64,000 bases of DNA from UBA1447 sp964612185. GTDB taxonomy: Bacteria; Bacillota; Clostridia; Oscillospirales; Acutalibacteraceae. Positions 1 through 8,563 of this stretch are shown in pieces (positions within the stretch are counted from its first letter, which is position 1; each line of letters opens with the position of its first letter). The notes beneath the pieces are model-generated. The model searched no databases. It was not told where the DNA came from and saw only the letters and a program-made list of their open reading frames with translations. The DNA lies in contig CAZTCR010000008.1 of assembly GCA_964612185.1 (NCBI GenBank), positions 25,580-89,579 on the forward strand, in the 5' to 3' direction. Made by a program: the position numbers and the translations under genes.

Positions 1-336
1 TACTTTGATAATCATAGACAGGGTATTTATATTGACATTACGACCGGAGAACCGCTTTTTATTTCAAACGATAAATTTGATTCCGGTTGCGGATGGCCGA
101 GTTTTTCAAAACCAATCAGCAATGATCTGATTTTGAAAATTACGGATCGTACATTTGGCATGAAGCGCACGGAAGTACGCAGTAAAACCGGAGATGCTCA
201 TTTAGGCCATGTGTTTGAAGACGGACCAAAGGATAAAGGCGGACTTAGATATTGCATAAACAGTGCATCGTTATTGTTTATACCGAAGGAAGAAATGGAA
301 CAAAAAGGCTACGGTTATTTGATGTCTTTTCTTTAA
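1..336 (+). CDS. msrB: Peptide-methionine (R)-S-oxide reductase, 3' part
   Basis: Carboxy-terminal 111 residues of a methionine-R-sulfoxide reductase; the frame is open from base 1, so the start lies outside the window. The enzyme reduces R-methionine sulfoxide in oxidised proteins, a cytoplasmic repair function. GCGWPSF (visible residues 29-35) and RYCINSAS (83-90, with the catalytic Cys at 85) are the family signatures. The usual second zinc CXXC just before DAHLGHVF is replaced by SKTG, so this looks like a zinc-free form. It could also be the MsrB half of an MsrA-MsrB fusion, which cannot be decided from here. Confidence 0.93.
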   Translation, partial: YFDNHRQGIYIDITTGEPLFISNDKFDSGCGWPSFSKPISNDLILKITDRTFGMKRTEVRSKTGDAHLGHVFEDGPKDKGGLRYCINSASLLFIPKEEMEQKGYGYLMSFL

Positions 337-398
337 TATAGCAGTTATATCTTGGACATGAAGTACCATGTTGGGATTAAGAGAAAGCGGATGAATTT

Positions 399-1076
399 AT
401 GTCAGAATGCAAAATAAAAATAATTAAGAACGGGCCATATATTGTTACCGGCAATGTTCCCATTGAGGAAAAATTAATTGTATTTGAAAACGCCAATTAC
501 GCGTATGCAAATGGCAGAGAACTGCCGCAGGCAGAAACATACGCATTGTGCCGTTGCGGACATTCAAAAAATATGCCGTTTTGTGACGGCTTCCATGCAT
601 TCATCGGTTTTGATGGCGCGGAGGTTGCTTCAAAGGAAAAGTTTATGGATTGCGCAAAACAATATAACGGCTCCGATTTTATTTTGTATGATCAAGAAAA
701 CTTATGCGCCTTTGCCCGTTTTTGTCATAGACCGGCCGGAGATGCCTGGTCGCTGACCGAGGATTCTGACGATCCGGTATACAAGGTTGAGGCTATCAGA
801 GCGGCTTGTGATTGTCCGGCCGGCAGGCTTGTCGTTAAAGATAAATTTACAGAAAATGAAATTGAGCCCGAATATGAAAAGTCTATTGTTATTATACAGG
901 ACCCGGAAAATCAGTGCGGCGGACCTATTTGGGTTAGAGGGGGTATTCCAATAGAGTCTGCGGACGGATTGGTTTATGAGGTGCGAAACAGAGTAACGCT
1001 TTGCCGATGCGGTCAGTCAAAGAATAAACCTTTTTGTGATGCTGCGCATATTACAACTGAATTTCACGACTCTTGA
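399..1076 (+). CDS. Double CDGSH iron-sulfur domain protein
   Basis: A 225-residue cytoplasmic protein with a CDGSH-type 2Fe-2S site near each end: C51, C53, C62 and H66 in the first, and C202, C204, C213 and H217 in the second (C-x-C-x8-C-x3-H). The segment between them has further Cys residues (in the contexts CAFARFCHR and ACDCPAG) and may bind another cluster; such a middle domain is common in bacterial tandem CDGSH proteins. The role is probably redox or Fe-S transfer, but no partner is visible. The gene follows msrB by 62 bases, which would fit a shared oxidative-stress unit. The ATG at 399 is the only reasonable start. Confidence 0.85.
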   Translation: MSECKIKIIKNGPYIVTGNVPIEEKLIVFENANYAYANGRELPQAETYALCRCGHSKNMPFCDGFHAFIGFDGAEVASKEKFMDCAKQYNGSDFILYDQENLCAFARFCHRPAGDAWSLTEDSDDPVYKVEAIRAACDCPAGRLVVKDKFTENEIEPEYEKSIVIIQDPENQCGGPIWVRGGIPIESADGLVYEVRNRVTLCRCGQSKNKPFCDAAHITTEFHDS

Positions 1077-1088
1077 TGAAAGTAACCG

Positions 1089-1146
1089 ATATCGAAAAGT
1101 ACATGTGCGATATAGATTGAAGAAATATCGAATTACATGATATTAT
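1089..1146 (+). promoter_or_regulatory. Promoter with two direct repeats, zinc-ribbon cluster
   Basis: TTGAAG at 1117-1122 and TATTAT at 1141-1146 with an 18-base spacer form a plausible sigma-A promoter for the gene at 1208. The word ATATCGAA followed by TACATG occurs twice (1089-1105 and 1125-1139): once upstream of the -35 box and once inside the spacer. That is where a regulator binding side by side would sit. The regulator is unknown. Confidence 0.45.
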
Positions 1147-1207
1147 ATCCGGCAAAATATAAAGTGTTCAGGTAATTCATAATTAATATATGAAGGAGTT
1201 GTTCAAC

Positions 1208-2224
1208 ATGTTTTGTCAAAACTGTGGAGTTGAAGTTACCCCAGGCAGTGCTTTTTGCCAGAACTGCGGTATAAAGTCGGAAACAGATACCGGAAGTTCG
1301 TATCAACCGGCATATCAAACCCAACAAACGCCAATACCTCCTCCGCCAGCACCACCAATTTACAACCAACCTCCTATTGCAAATAAACCCCCGCTGGCTT
1401 ATGTTCCATCATCACCCATTGTAAAACAAAAGAAGAGACATTTGGGGATGTGGATATTTCTTTCGGTGCTTGTTTTGGCAATTGCCGGCGTAATACTAAC
1501 GGTAGGGCCTGCAATATGGTTCGGGCCGAAAGATTTAGGCGTCCGTTACACCCAAAAGGATTTCAACAGGGTTATGAAAGATGTTGGCGTTAGCATTAAA
1601 GCGGATTTTGGGGACGGAACCAAATATGACAACACCGAAATTCTCAACGGCAGTGAAACGGCTACCGGATATATAAGTGAAAGCGGAAAAAAAGCTGTCA
1701 AAATAAAAAAACTTGACTATAAAAATTACAATTGGGAGTTTTCGAATTATCAAAAAAAGACTGTGCGGGTTACACAAGAGGAAGCTACGGCTGTATTAAA
1801 CGAAATTGCGCCGCCTTATTTTTGGCTTACCGATACGCAGGTAAAAATCGAACCGGACAAATCAATCAAGTTCAGTTCCTCGCTAAATCTCCGGAATATA
1901 ATCCGGGATATATTTCATAGCCTGGCTGACAAAATTCCCATTAAACTACCTGAAAAACTGAATATTTATTTAGAAGGCAAGTTTTCTGTAAAAAACAATA
2001 CTATTGGCAGCCCTCCGACAAAAGCAACTTCAAGCATTTACACCGTTCCGGAAAAATATCTAACAGATAAGAATATTGCGACTTTTGTTTCATATTTTAC
2101 CGATCTGTTTAACGAGTTGGATCTGAAGATTGATGTGGAAAGCTTAACGATTGAAAACGGAGAGTTCGTCTTTGTCGGCACTGTTCCGACCGAAGTGAAA
2201 GTAACACCAAAAGATGCCGATTAA
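1208..2224 (+). CDS. Zinc-ribbon membrane-anchored protein
   Basis: A 338-residue protein of unknown function. It begins with a two-CXXC zinc ribbon (FCQNCG...FCQNCG, residues 2-22), then a Pro/Gln-rich linker, one transmembrane helix near residues 80-105, and about 230 residues that look extracytoplasmic. The ATG at 1208 is chosen because AAGGAG lies 8-9 bases upstream; the in-frame ATG at 1190 would place that ribosome site inside the gene. It is first in a run of four genes, three of which open with the same ribbon. A sensing or envelope role is inferred from the layout only. Confidence 0.75.
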   Translation: MFCQNCGVEVTPGSAFCQNCGIKSETDTGSSYQPAYQTQQTPIPPPPAPPIYNQPPIANKPPLAYVPSSPIVKQKKRHLGMWIFLSVLVLAIAGVILTVGPAIWFGPKDLGVRYTQKDFNRVMKDVGVSIKADFGDGTKYDNTEILNGSETATGYISESGKKAVKIKKLDYKNYNWEFSNYQKKTVRVTQEEATAVLNEIAPPYFWLTDTQVKIEPDKSIKFSSSLNLRNIIRDIFHSLADKIPIKLPEKLNIYLEGKFSVKNNTIGSPPTKATSSIYTVPEKYLTDKNIATFVSYFTDLFNELDLKIDVESLTIENGEFVFVGTVPTEVKVTPKDAD

Positions 2225-2293
2225 CATTAATTTTTGCTTGAGCACCTAAATTGATAGATAACTCTATTACAAATGATGAAAGGTATGATTCAT

Positions 2294-3262
2294 ATGGCAA
2301 ACAATTTCTGCGCAGGATGCGGTACCCCCTTATCACCCGGAGCAAAATTTTGCCCGACTTGCGGCAGAGCTGCGGTAAGTCCCCAATCGGCCCCAGCGTC
2401 ACCGGCATTTATTCCGGATTCAAGCGGAAACGCAAGCGCAACAGTACCGCCGGTTCAAACACCGGTATACGAACCCGTACCCCCTTCACCTTTGCCGCAG
2501 TACAAAGAGCCGGTTTACAATGCTCCTTCAGCACCTCCTCCGCCGCCTGTACAACGACCAGTATATCAATTAGTGCCGTTGGAATACAAAATATTCGGCG
2601 ATAACCTTCCAGCAGTATCAATTAAGCTAAATCCTGGCGAAAGCGTCTTCACACAGTCCGGCGGTCTCGCTTGGATGGACAGCGGTATTACGATGGCAAC
2701 CAATATGCAGGGAGGGCTTCTGAAAGGTTTAGGGAGAATGGTATCCGGTGAATCCCTCTTTATGGCTACTTACACTTCAAATGCGCCGGAGCAGGAAATT
2801 GTTGTCGCGAGCACTTACCCCGGCAGCATCGTCGACATTGATATCGCGGGTGTGAACATTATCGCACAGAAAACTGCCTTCCTTTGTGCGCAGCCTTCCG
2901 TTACTTTAAGCGCATATGTTAATAAGAGTATAACATCCGGTTTGTTTGGAGGCGAAGGTTTTATACTACAGAGGTTGTCTGGCGCAGGTAAAGTATTTAT
3001 TGAAATAGATGGCAGCTGTATCGAAAGAATATTGGCGCCGGGAGAAAGAATTAAAGTTGACACCGGTAATGTTGCAGCTTTTGAGGAAACCGTTATATAC
3101 CAAGCGGAGATGATAAAAGGGTTCAAGAATATTCTATTTGGTGGTGAGGGTTTATTTCTTACTACGCTAACCGGTCCCGGCAAAGTTTGGCTCCAAACAA
3201 TGCCAATGCCATCCTTTGCTAAAAAATTGATACCTTATTTACCGAAACCTACAAGTCATTAA
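2294..3262 (+). CDS. Zinc-ribbon plus AIM24/TIGR00266-like protein
   Basis: A 322-residue protein: a zinc ribbon (FCAGCG...FCPTCG, residues 4-24), a Pro-rich linker to about residue 90, then a beta-rich domain with the glycine-rich features of the AIM24/TIGR00266 family, such as SGLFGGEGF and NILFGGEGLFL. The molecular function of AIM24-like proteins in bacteria is unknown. No transmembrane helix is evident, so it is probably cytoplasmic or peripheral. The start at 2294 is preferred because GAAAGG is well spaced from it; ATGs at 2273 and 2285 are also in frame. It follows the previous gene by about 70 bases and shares its N-terminal ribbon design. Confidence 0.8.
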   Translation: MANNFCAGCGTPLSPGAKFCPTCGRAAVSPQSAPASPAFIPDSSGNASATVPPVQTPVYEPVPPSPLPQYKEPVYNAPSAPPPPPVQRPVYQLVPLEYKIFGDNLPAVSIKLNPGESVFTQSGGLAWMDSGITMATNMQGGLLKGLGRMVSGESLFMATYTSNAPEQEIVVASTYPGSIVDIDIAGVNIIAQKTAFLCAQPSVTLSAYVNKSITSGLFGGEGFILQRLSGAGKVFIEIDGSCIERILAPGERIKVDTGNVAAFEETVIYQAEMIKGFKNILFGGEGLFLTTLTGPGKVWLQTMPMPSFAKKLIPYLPKPTSH

Positions 3263-3352
3263 GATATATTGCTACAATCGGTTACAAAAGAATATATAAT
3301 TATTTTTTTGATCCACCGGCTTAGTTTTTTGACCGGAAGGGGAGTTGTTCAT

Positions 3353-4036
3353 ATGTTTTGTGAAAAATGCGGAAACGCAACAGAAGCAGGTACCAATTTC
3401 TGCAGAACTTGCGGAGCGCCATTATCTATTGCGCAACCCATAATAACGCCTCAACCGACTTCATCACTCATAGGGTATTCAGAAAAAATTAATGATCCGT
3501 CTTTTGCATCCTACAAAAATAAGTCAAAGGCCTGGTCCCTCATCTTCGCGATCATACTTGCTGTTATTGCCGCAATCGCGTTTCCGATTTACGGCAATAT
3601 GTCCGGTGAAGTGGATTTTCCAAACTCTCTGTATTACGGGCTTGCTATTGGCGGTATGTTCATTCTGATTGCTGTCGTACAAACACTAAAAAGGGGATTT
3701 GATAAAACCTGGGACGGTGTCGTCACTGAAAAAAAGGCATACAAACGCCGTGTCAATGACAGCAACGACGACAGTTCAATGGTCCGCCATGAAAATGTCT
3801 ATGTTGTTAAAATTAAGAAAAGCAACGGCGGGTCTAAAAAGCATAAATTTGTTAACCTTTCAGGAGTATATGATTATTATAATGAAGGGGATTTTTTGCG
3901 CCATCACAAAGGATTTCAATATTATGAGAAGTATGATAAATCTCACGATTCCGTTATCATGTGCGCCGCATGCCTGACAATGAACGATATTAATACCGAT
4001 CATTGTTCAAGATGCAAGTGCCCGCTTTTAAAATAG
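3353..4036 (+). CDS. Zinc-ribbon membrane protein
   Basis: A 227-residue protein of unknown function. It has an N-terminal zinc ribbon (FCEKCG...FCRTCG, residues 2-22), two predicted transmembrane helices at about residues 60-110, a basic cytoplasmic stretch, and a second zinc-binding knuckle at the C terminus (CAACL...CSRCKCP). ATG 3353 has GGGGAG 9-10 bases upstream; the longer frame from 3269 lacks a ribosome site. Its N terminus closely resembles that of the 1208 gene, which suggests duplication of the ribbon module within the cluster. Confidence 0.72.
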   Translation: MFCEKCGNATEAGTNFCRTCGAPLSIAQPIITPQPTSSLIGYSEKINDPSFASYKNKSKAWSLIFAIILAVIAAIAFPIYGNMSGEVDFPNSLYYGLAIGGMFILIAVVQTLKRGFDKTWDGVVTEKKAYKRRVNDSNDDSSMVRHENVYVVKIKKSNGGSKKHKFVNLSGVYDYYNEGDFLRHHKGFQYYEKYDKSHDSVIMCAACLTMNDINTDHCSRCKCPLLK

Positions 4037-4078
4037 TTTTCAATTTGACGCAATATTTATATCCGGAGGATCGTTGAC

Positions 4079-4813
4079 TTGAATTCAGAAACAGTTCTAT
4101 ACAAGAAACCGTTTGTTTTTGCGGGTATATTAATGTTCTTTGGGGTTGGGGCAATAATCGGCGGGATTGTGCTTAACAACCTCACAAAAGATATGGGCTA
4201 TTTTGCGTTCATTGCGTTCGGCATATTTTTTCTTATTATTTCAACCGTTACTTTTGCTGTTTATGGCGCAATGCAAATGAAATTCAAATCGGTAATTAAC
4301 CATCAAAAAATACTTGATTTTTATCTGAAAGAAGATCAGTTCATTCAAACTGCTGAAAAAACAATCGACGAGATTAAGCAAACGAATAAATCCATGCTGA
4401 TGATTATGCTTGCCTTTTGTATTATTTTTGGCTTGCTTGGTTTATTTATTCTTGAAGACGGCTATATATTCTTATTAATCCTTTGTTGTCTGGGTATCTT
4501 TTTAACATTTGCAGCGTTTGTGATAACAAAATACAGAACCGCTAAACTGCATAGAGGCTCAAAAAGAGTAATTCTCGCCAAGAGAGCAGCCTTTGTTGCA
4601 GGTGAGTTCCACAACTGGGATATGCCAGGTACAGCACTAACAGGTGTAAGATATGTTCAGCATGGAGAACAAGCGAATGAAGTAGGATACTTAGAAATAA
4701 AATACAGCGCAATAACCGTGCCGGGCCCGTCAGAGTATACCGTTGTTGTACCGCTTCCTTTTGAGATGGAAGCACAGGCACAGCAGATTATATTGCTATT
4801 GATGCAGCAGTAA
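4079..4813 (+). CDS. Multi-spanning membrane protein, unknown function
   Basis: A 244-residue protein with about four predicted transmembrane helices in two pairs (roughly residues 12-32 and 38-60, then 100-122 and 128-148), followed by a soluble C-terminal domain of about 90 residues with beta-strand character. I do not recognise the family. Translation starts at a TTG: GGAGGA ends 8 bases before 4079 and no ATG is suitably placed. The 42-base gap from the zinc-ribbon gene upstream and the terminator just downstream make it the last gene of the cluster, so it probably works with the ribbon proteins at the membrane. Confidence 0.65.
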   Translation: MNSETVLYKKPFVFAGILMFFGVGAIIGGIVLNNLTKDMGYFAFIAFGIFFLIISTVTFAVYGAMQMKFKSVINHQKILDFYLKEDQFIQTAEKTIDEIKQTNKSMLMIMLAFCIIFGLLGLFILEDGYIFLLILCCLGIFLTFAAFVITKYRTAKLHRGSKRVILAKRAAFVAGEFHNWDMPGTALTGVRYVQHGEQANEVGYLEIKYSAITVPGPSEYTVVVPLPFEMEAQAQQIILLLMQQ

Positions 4814-4853
4814 GTCAGCAGCTGTCGCAGAAAGCATTCACAGAACCAATTGA

Positions 4854-4881
4854 TACGGCACAGTTTTATTGCTGTGCCGTA
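4854..4881 (+). terminator. Intrinsic terminator of the zinc-ribbon cluster
   Basis: A perfect 10-bp stem (TACGGCACAG / CTGTGCCGTA) with an 8-base loop, followed by an AT-rich tail ending in TTATTTT. It separates the zinc-ribbon cluster from the ABC exporter promoter. Confidence 0.85.
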
Positions 4882-4919
4882 ATATTATTTTCAGTTTTAA
4901 GTATTTCAAGCATCACAGG

Positions 4920-4948
4920 TTGTAACGGACATTAGATTTTGTTATAAT
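4920..4948 (+). promoter_or_regulatory. Sigma-A promoter of the ABC exporter pair
   Basis: TTGTAA (4920-4925) and TATAAT (4943-4948) with a 17-base spacer, placed just after the previous terminator and just before the exporter genes. Confidence 0.7.
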
Positions 4949-4977
4949 TTTTTTAACAATTTGATGGAGGTTGTTTT

Positions 4978-6744
4978 CTGCGCTCGAGTAATATTATTGT
5001 GCAATATTTCAAAAAACATTGGCCGCGTTACATGACGGGGCTTGTTTTGGTGTTTATTGCTACTTTTTTAAATACGCTGATACCAAGAAAACTCGGGGAC
5101 GCCATTGATGCCTTAAGCTCACCGGTTAGCACAGCGCAGAATGTTAAAGAAATTGCCGTTGTTCTTGCGTTTATATCCGTTTTAGCTTTTATTGCCAGAT
5201 TTATTTGGCGCTATCTTATTGTCGGCTTTTGCAGATATATTGAATTTTATCTGCGTGAAAAACTGTTTGAACATTTACAGCGTTTAACTGCAGATTATTA
5301 TGTTATGAACAACACCGGCGATATCATAACAAGAGCTATAGTTGATGTCCAGGCGATTCGAATGATGCTTGGTTTCGGGATGATTTCAATTATCGATGTG
5401 GTCGTTACAACCGTTATGTCTGTAATTAACATGAGCGTATCTATTAACATCTATTTCACTATGATGGCTTTGGCTCCAATACCATTTTTGATATTAATCA
5501 TAATGAAAGCAAGGGTTTTGGTCGGTAAAAGATATTTAAAGGTTCAGGAATCAATTTCAAACATATCCTCCAAAGTCCAGGAAAATATAACCGGTATACG
5601 AGTTATAAAAGCTTTTTCTCAAGAAGAAAAAGAAGGGGAAGCCTTCAACATCTTAAGCAATAAAAAGCTAAAGGCAGAAACAAAACTCGCTCGCGCTTTT
5701 GCTGTAATGAACCCGTCTGTGAGTTTAGCTTTCGGGTTTGTTTTTTCTGTGTTTCTTGCAGCAGGCGGTGCAATGGTTGCAAAGGGTAGTGTAACACTTG
5801 GCGAATTTGTGTCGTTTAACACTTATTTAGCACTGATAATGGCACCGATAGGGCAAATTGGGAAAATAGTAGATCGCTGGCAGCGCGGAATCACTTCAAT
5901 GAAAAGACTTGATAATATTTTACTTACACAACCGTCAGTTGATGATACAACATCTGACCGATCGATTAAGGAACTAGCTAACGGCAGAATTAGTGTTAGG
6001 AATTTAGATTTATCTCTGGATGGTAATGTGATTTTAGGTAACATCAGTTTTGAAGTCCCTCCAAGCAGCACGCTTGCGATCATGGGACCGACAGGCAGCG
6101 GTAAATCAAAAATTCTTGAACTGATCATCAGACTATGGCAATGCGAAGAAAATATGATATACATTGATGAGCATGAAATTACATCTATTCCTTTGAATGT
6201 GTTGAGAAACAACTGTGCTTTTGTACCGCAGGATACCTTCCTGTTCTCCGACACAATACTTGAAAACATAAGGTTTTATGACAAATCAGTTACCGATGAT
6301 CAGGTATACGAAGCTGCGAAAGCGGCTCTTGTCCACGAGAGCATTCTGGATTTTCCTGCCGGTTATCAAACCGTTGTGGGCGAACGCGGCATGACACTTT
6401 CCGGCGGGCAAAAACAAAGGATCGCGCTTGCCAGAGCATTGGTTACCAAGCCAAAAATTCTCTTGCTTGATGATTGCATGTCAGCTGTTGATGCGGAAAC
6501 AGAAAAGGATATCATAAAAAATCTGAAAACAATCATCAAAGACTGCACAACAGTCATTGTCACGCATAGGATACCGGCTGCAGCGCTTGCCGATCATATC
6601 GTATTGCTGAAAGCAAACGGTTCTATTGATGAAGCGGGCACTCACCGTCAACTTCTTGCAGGCAACGGGTCTTATAAAAGCCTTGTTGAATCAATACAGG
6701 CGGGCGAAGTACTTGCTGCCGGGGATGGTGCGTATGAGCAGTAA
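4978..6744 (+). CDS. ABC exporter half-transporter, degenerate-site subunit
   Basis: ABC exporter subunit with six N-terminal transmembrane helices and a C-terminal ATPase domain, 588 residues from the CTG at 4978. Walker A is GPTGSGKS (370-377) and the signature is the canonical LSGGQKQR. Walker B ends in D498-D499 where the second residue should be the catalytic Glu. In heterodimeric exporters (TM287/288 and BmrCD type) that Asp marks the inactive ATP site. The start is unusual: GGAGG at 4966-4970 is spaced for CTG 4978, while the GTG at 4999 has no ribosome site. The partner overlaps the 3' end. The substrate is probably a drug or lipid, inferred from the family only. Confidence 0.88.
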   Translation: MRSSNIIVQYFKKHWPRYMTGLVLVFIATFLNTLIPRKLGDAIDALSSPVSTAQNVKEIAVVLAFISVLAFIARFIWRYLIVGFCRYIEFYLREKLFEHLQRLTADYYVMNNTGDIITRAIVDVQAIRMMLGFGMISIIDVVVTTVMSVINMSVSINIYFTMMALAPIPFLILIIMKARVLVGKRYLKVQESISNISSKVQENITGIRVIKAFSQEEKEGEAFNILSNKKLKAETKLARAFAVMNPSVSLAFGFVFSVFLAAGGAMVAKGSVTLGEFVSFNTYLALIMAPIGQIGKIVDRWQRGITSMKRLDNILLTQPSVDDTTSDRSIKELANGRISVRNLDLSLDGNVILGNISFEVPPSSTLAIMGPTGSGKSKILELIIRLWQCEENMIYIDEHEITSIPLNVLRNNCAFVPQDTFLFSDTILENIRFYDKSVTDDQVYEAAKAALVHESILDFPAGYQTVVGERGMTLSGGQKQRIALARALVTKPKILLLDDCMSAVDAETEKDIIKNLKTIIKDCTTVIVTHRIPAAALADHIVLLKANGSIDEAGTHRQLLAGNGSYKSLVESIQAGEVLAAGDGAYEQ

Positions 6745-8542
6745 AGATAAAATTAAACAATCTGTTGTGGATGGCAGCATGAGCGAGTTCATCGGCAAGA
6801 AAAACGGGTTCACAATTATCCGTCTTTTATCCTACTTTAAAACACATAAGCTGTTAACAGCCTGTGCAGTTTTGCTGGCATTCATGGTTAACCTTTCTGC
6901 AATATTTCAACCCTATATCATGAAAACTGTTATAGATAATTATCTGATAAAAGGGATATATGATGCCGGCATCCTCGCTATTTTTGGAATTATCTACCTT
7001 GCTACTATTGTCACAGGTGCGGCGGGAAATTATGGGCAAACAATTCTGCTAACCTATCTTGGGCAATCAATTATGCACAAAATACGGTCCAAGCTGTTCA
7101 CACACATTCAACACCTCGGCATGGGATTTTTTGATAGAAACTCGAGCGGCAAAGTATTAACACGCATTAACAGCGACATTGAATCGCTGTCAGATTTGTA
7201 TTCAAGCACACTTATTGTTATAGTTAAAGATACGCTTTTAATTGCGGGAATTCTTATCGCTATGTTTTCCATGAATAAAATGCTGGCTTTTTGGTCTATG
7301 TGGTCCATACCGGCTGTTGGAACCTTTACCATATTATACAGACATTTAGCAAGGACTAATTTCAAAAAAGTAAAAGCGCAACTATCAAAAATCAACTCTT
7401 TTTTAGCTGAGAACATTATTGGTATGAAAGTTGTCCAAATATTTGCCAGAGAACAGGAAAAGCTTAATGAATTCCACGATCTCGGCAAAACCTATTGTAA
7501 ACTCGGAATTAGGGAAATTGTTTTGAACAGCCTTTCCAATCCTATGATTCTGGCAATATCAAATGTCATGATAGCATTATTAATCGGCAATTTTGCGGCA
7601 CAAGTTAAAACCGGCATGATTGAGGTTGGCGTAATATTTGCTTTCACATCCTATCTGAAACAGTTGTTTAATCCGATTGCGCAGATTGCCGAACAATTTA
7701 CCGGAATTCAGTCTTCGCTGATTTCTGCTGACAGAGTATTCGACTTGATGGATACGAGGGATTATTTAGAAGATTTTGATTCGGGGTTAGAAATCAACGA
7801 ATTAAAAGGTGATATTGAGTTCAAAAATGTATGGTTCGCGTACAATAAAGAAAATTTTGTACTCAAAGATGTCAGCTTTCATGTATTGCCGGGGCAGCGG
7901 TGTGCTTTCATCGGTGCGACCGGTTCGGGGAAGAGCACGATCATATCGCTATTAGCCCGTTTTTATGACATACAAAAGGGTCAAATCCTGATCGATGGAA
8001 TAGACATCAAGAAGTACAATCTTGGCGATTTGAGGCGTTGTATTGCCGTTGTCATGCAGGATGTGTTTCTCTTTTCCGGCGATATTCGTTTTAATATCAG
8101 ACTCAACAATAAAGATATAACAGATAATGATATTGCGAATACTATACATAACATTCAAGCGGATGATTTCTTTGATTCGTTTGAAGACGGATATGACCAT
8201 GCGGTTTCAGAGAGGGGATGCACATTCTCCGCCGGTGAAAGGCAACTCGTATCTTTTGCCCGTGCTGTCGCTTTTAGACCATCAATTCTTGTGTTGGATG
8301 AGGCAACAGCCAACATTGACACCGAAACTGAAAAAGCTCTTCAAAAGTCTATCGATGCGATTTCAAAAGACCATACGGTTATTATTATCGCGCACAGAAT
8401 TTCTACGATCGTTGGTTCTGATGTTATCTATGTGATGAAAAAAGGCAAAATCAAGGAATCAGGCTCACACAGAGAACTGTACCAAAAAGCCGGATTGTAT
8501 AAAAAACTTTACGATATGTCCTGCAAATCATTAACCTGTTGA
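6734..8542 (+). CDS. ABC exporter half-transporter, catalytic-site subunit
   Basis: A 602-residue ABC exporter subunit with six transmembrane helices and an ATPase domain. Walker A is GATGSGKS (394-401), Walker B carries the catalytic Glu (D522-E523) and the switch His is in IIIAHR. Its signature is degenerate, FSAGERQ instead of LSGGQ. This complements the upstream subunit: one composite ATP site (this Walker A/B with the partner LSGGQ) should hydrolyse ATP, the other should not. ATG 6734 lies inside the end of the upstream gene, an 11-base overlap that supports coupled translation and equal stoichiometry. Confidence 0.9.
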   Translation: MSSKDKIKQSVVDGSMSEFIGKKNGFTIIRLLSYFKTHKLLTACAVLLAFMVNLSAIFQPYIMKTVIDNYLIKGIYDAGILAIFGIIYLATIVTGAAGNYGQTILLTYLGQSIMHKIRSKLFTHIQHLGMGFFDRNSSGKVLTRINSDIESLSDLYSSTLIVIVKDTLLIAGILIAMFSMNKMLAFWSMWSIPAVGTFTILYRHLARTNFKKVKAQLSKINSFLAENIIGMKVVQIFAREQEKLNEFHDLGKTYCKLGIREIVLNSLSNPMILAISNVMIALLIGNFAAQVKTGMIEVGVIFAFTSYLKQLFNPIAQIAEQFTGIQSSLISADRVFDLMDTRDYLEDFDSGLEINELKGDIEFKNVWFAYNKENFVLKDVSFHVLPGQRCAFIGATGSGKSTIISLLARFYDIQKGQILIDGIDIKKYNLGDLRRCIAVVMQDVFLFSGDIRFNIRLNNKDITDNDIANTIHNIQADDFFDSFEDGYDHAVSERGCTFSAGERQLVSFARAVAFRPSILVLDEATANIDTETEKALQKSIDAISKDHTVIIIAHRISTIVGSDVIYVMKKGKIKESGSHRELYQKAGLYKKLYDMSCKSLTC

Positions 8543-8563
8543 TAATAGAAAGGGTTCTTATCA

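Noticed and set aside
1190..1207. Upstream ATG of the first zinc-ribbon gene
   Set aside because: The ribosome site AAGGAG would lie inside the coding region; ATG 1208 is correctly spaced.
5823..6269. Open frame on the - strand inside the first ABC exporter gene
   Set aside because: It lies fully antisense to a motif-confirmed gene, has no ribosome site, and its translation resembles no protein family.
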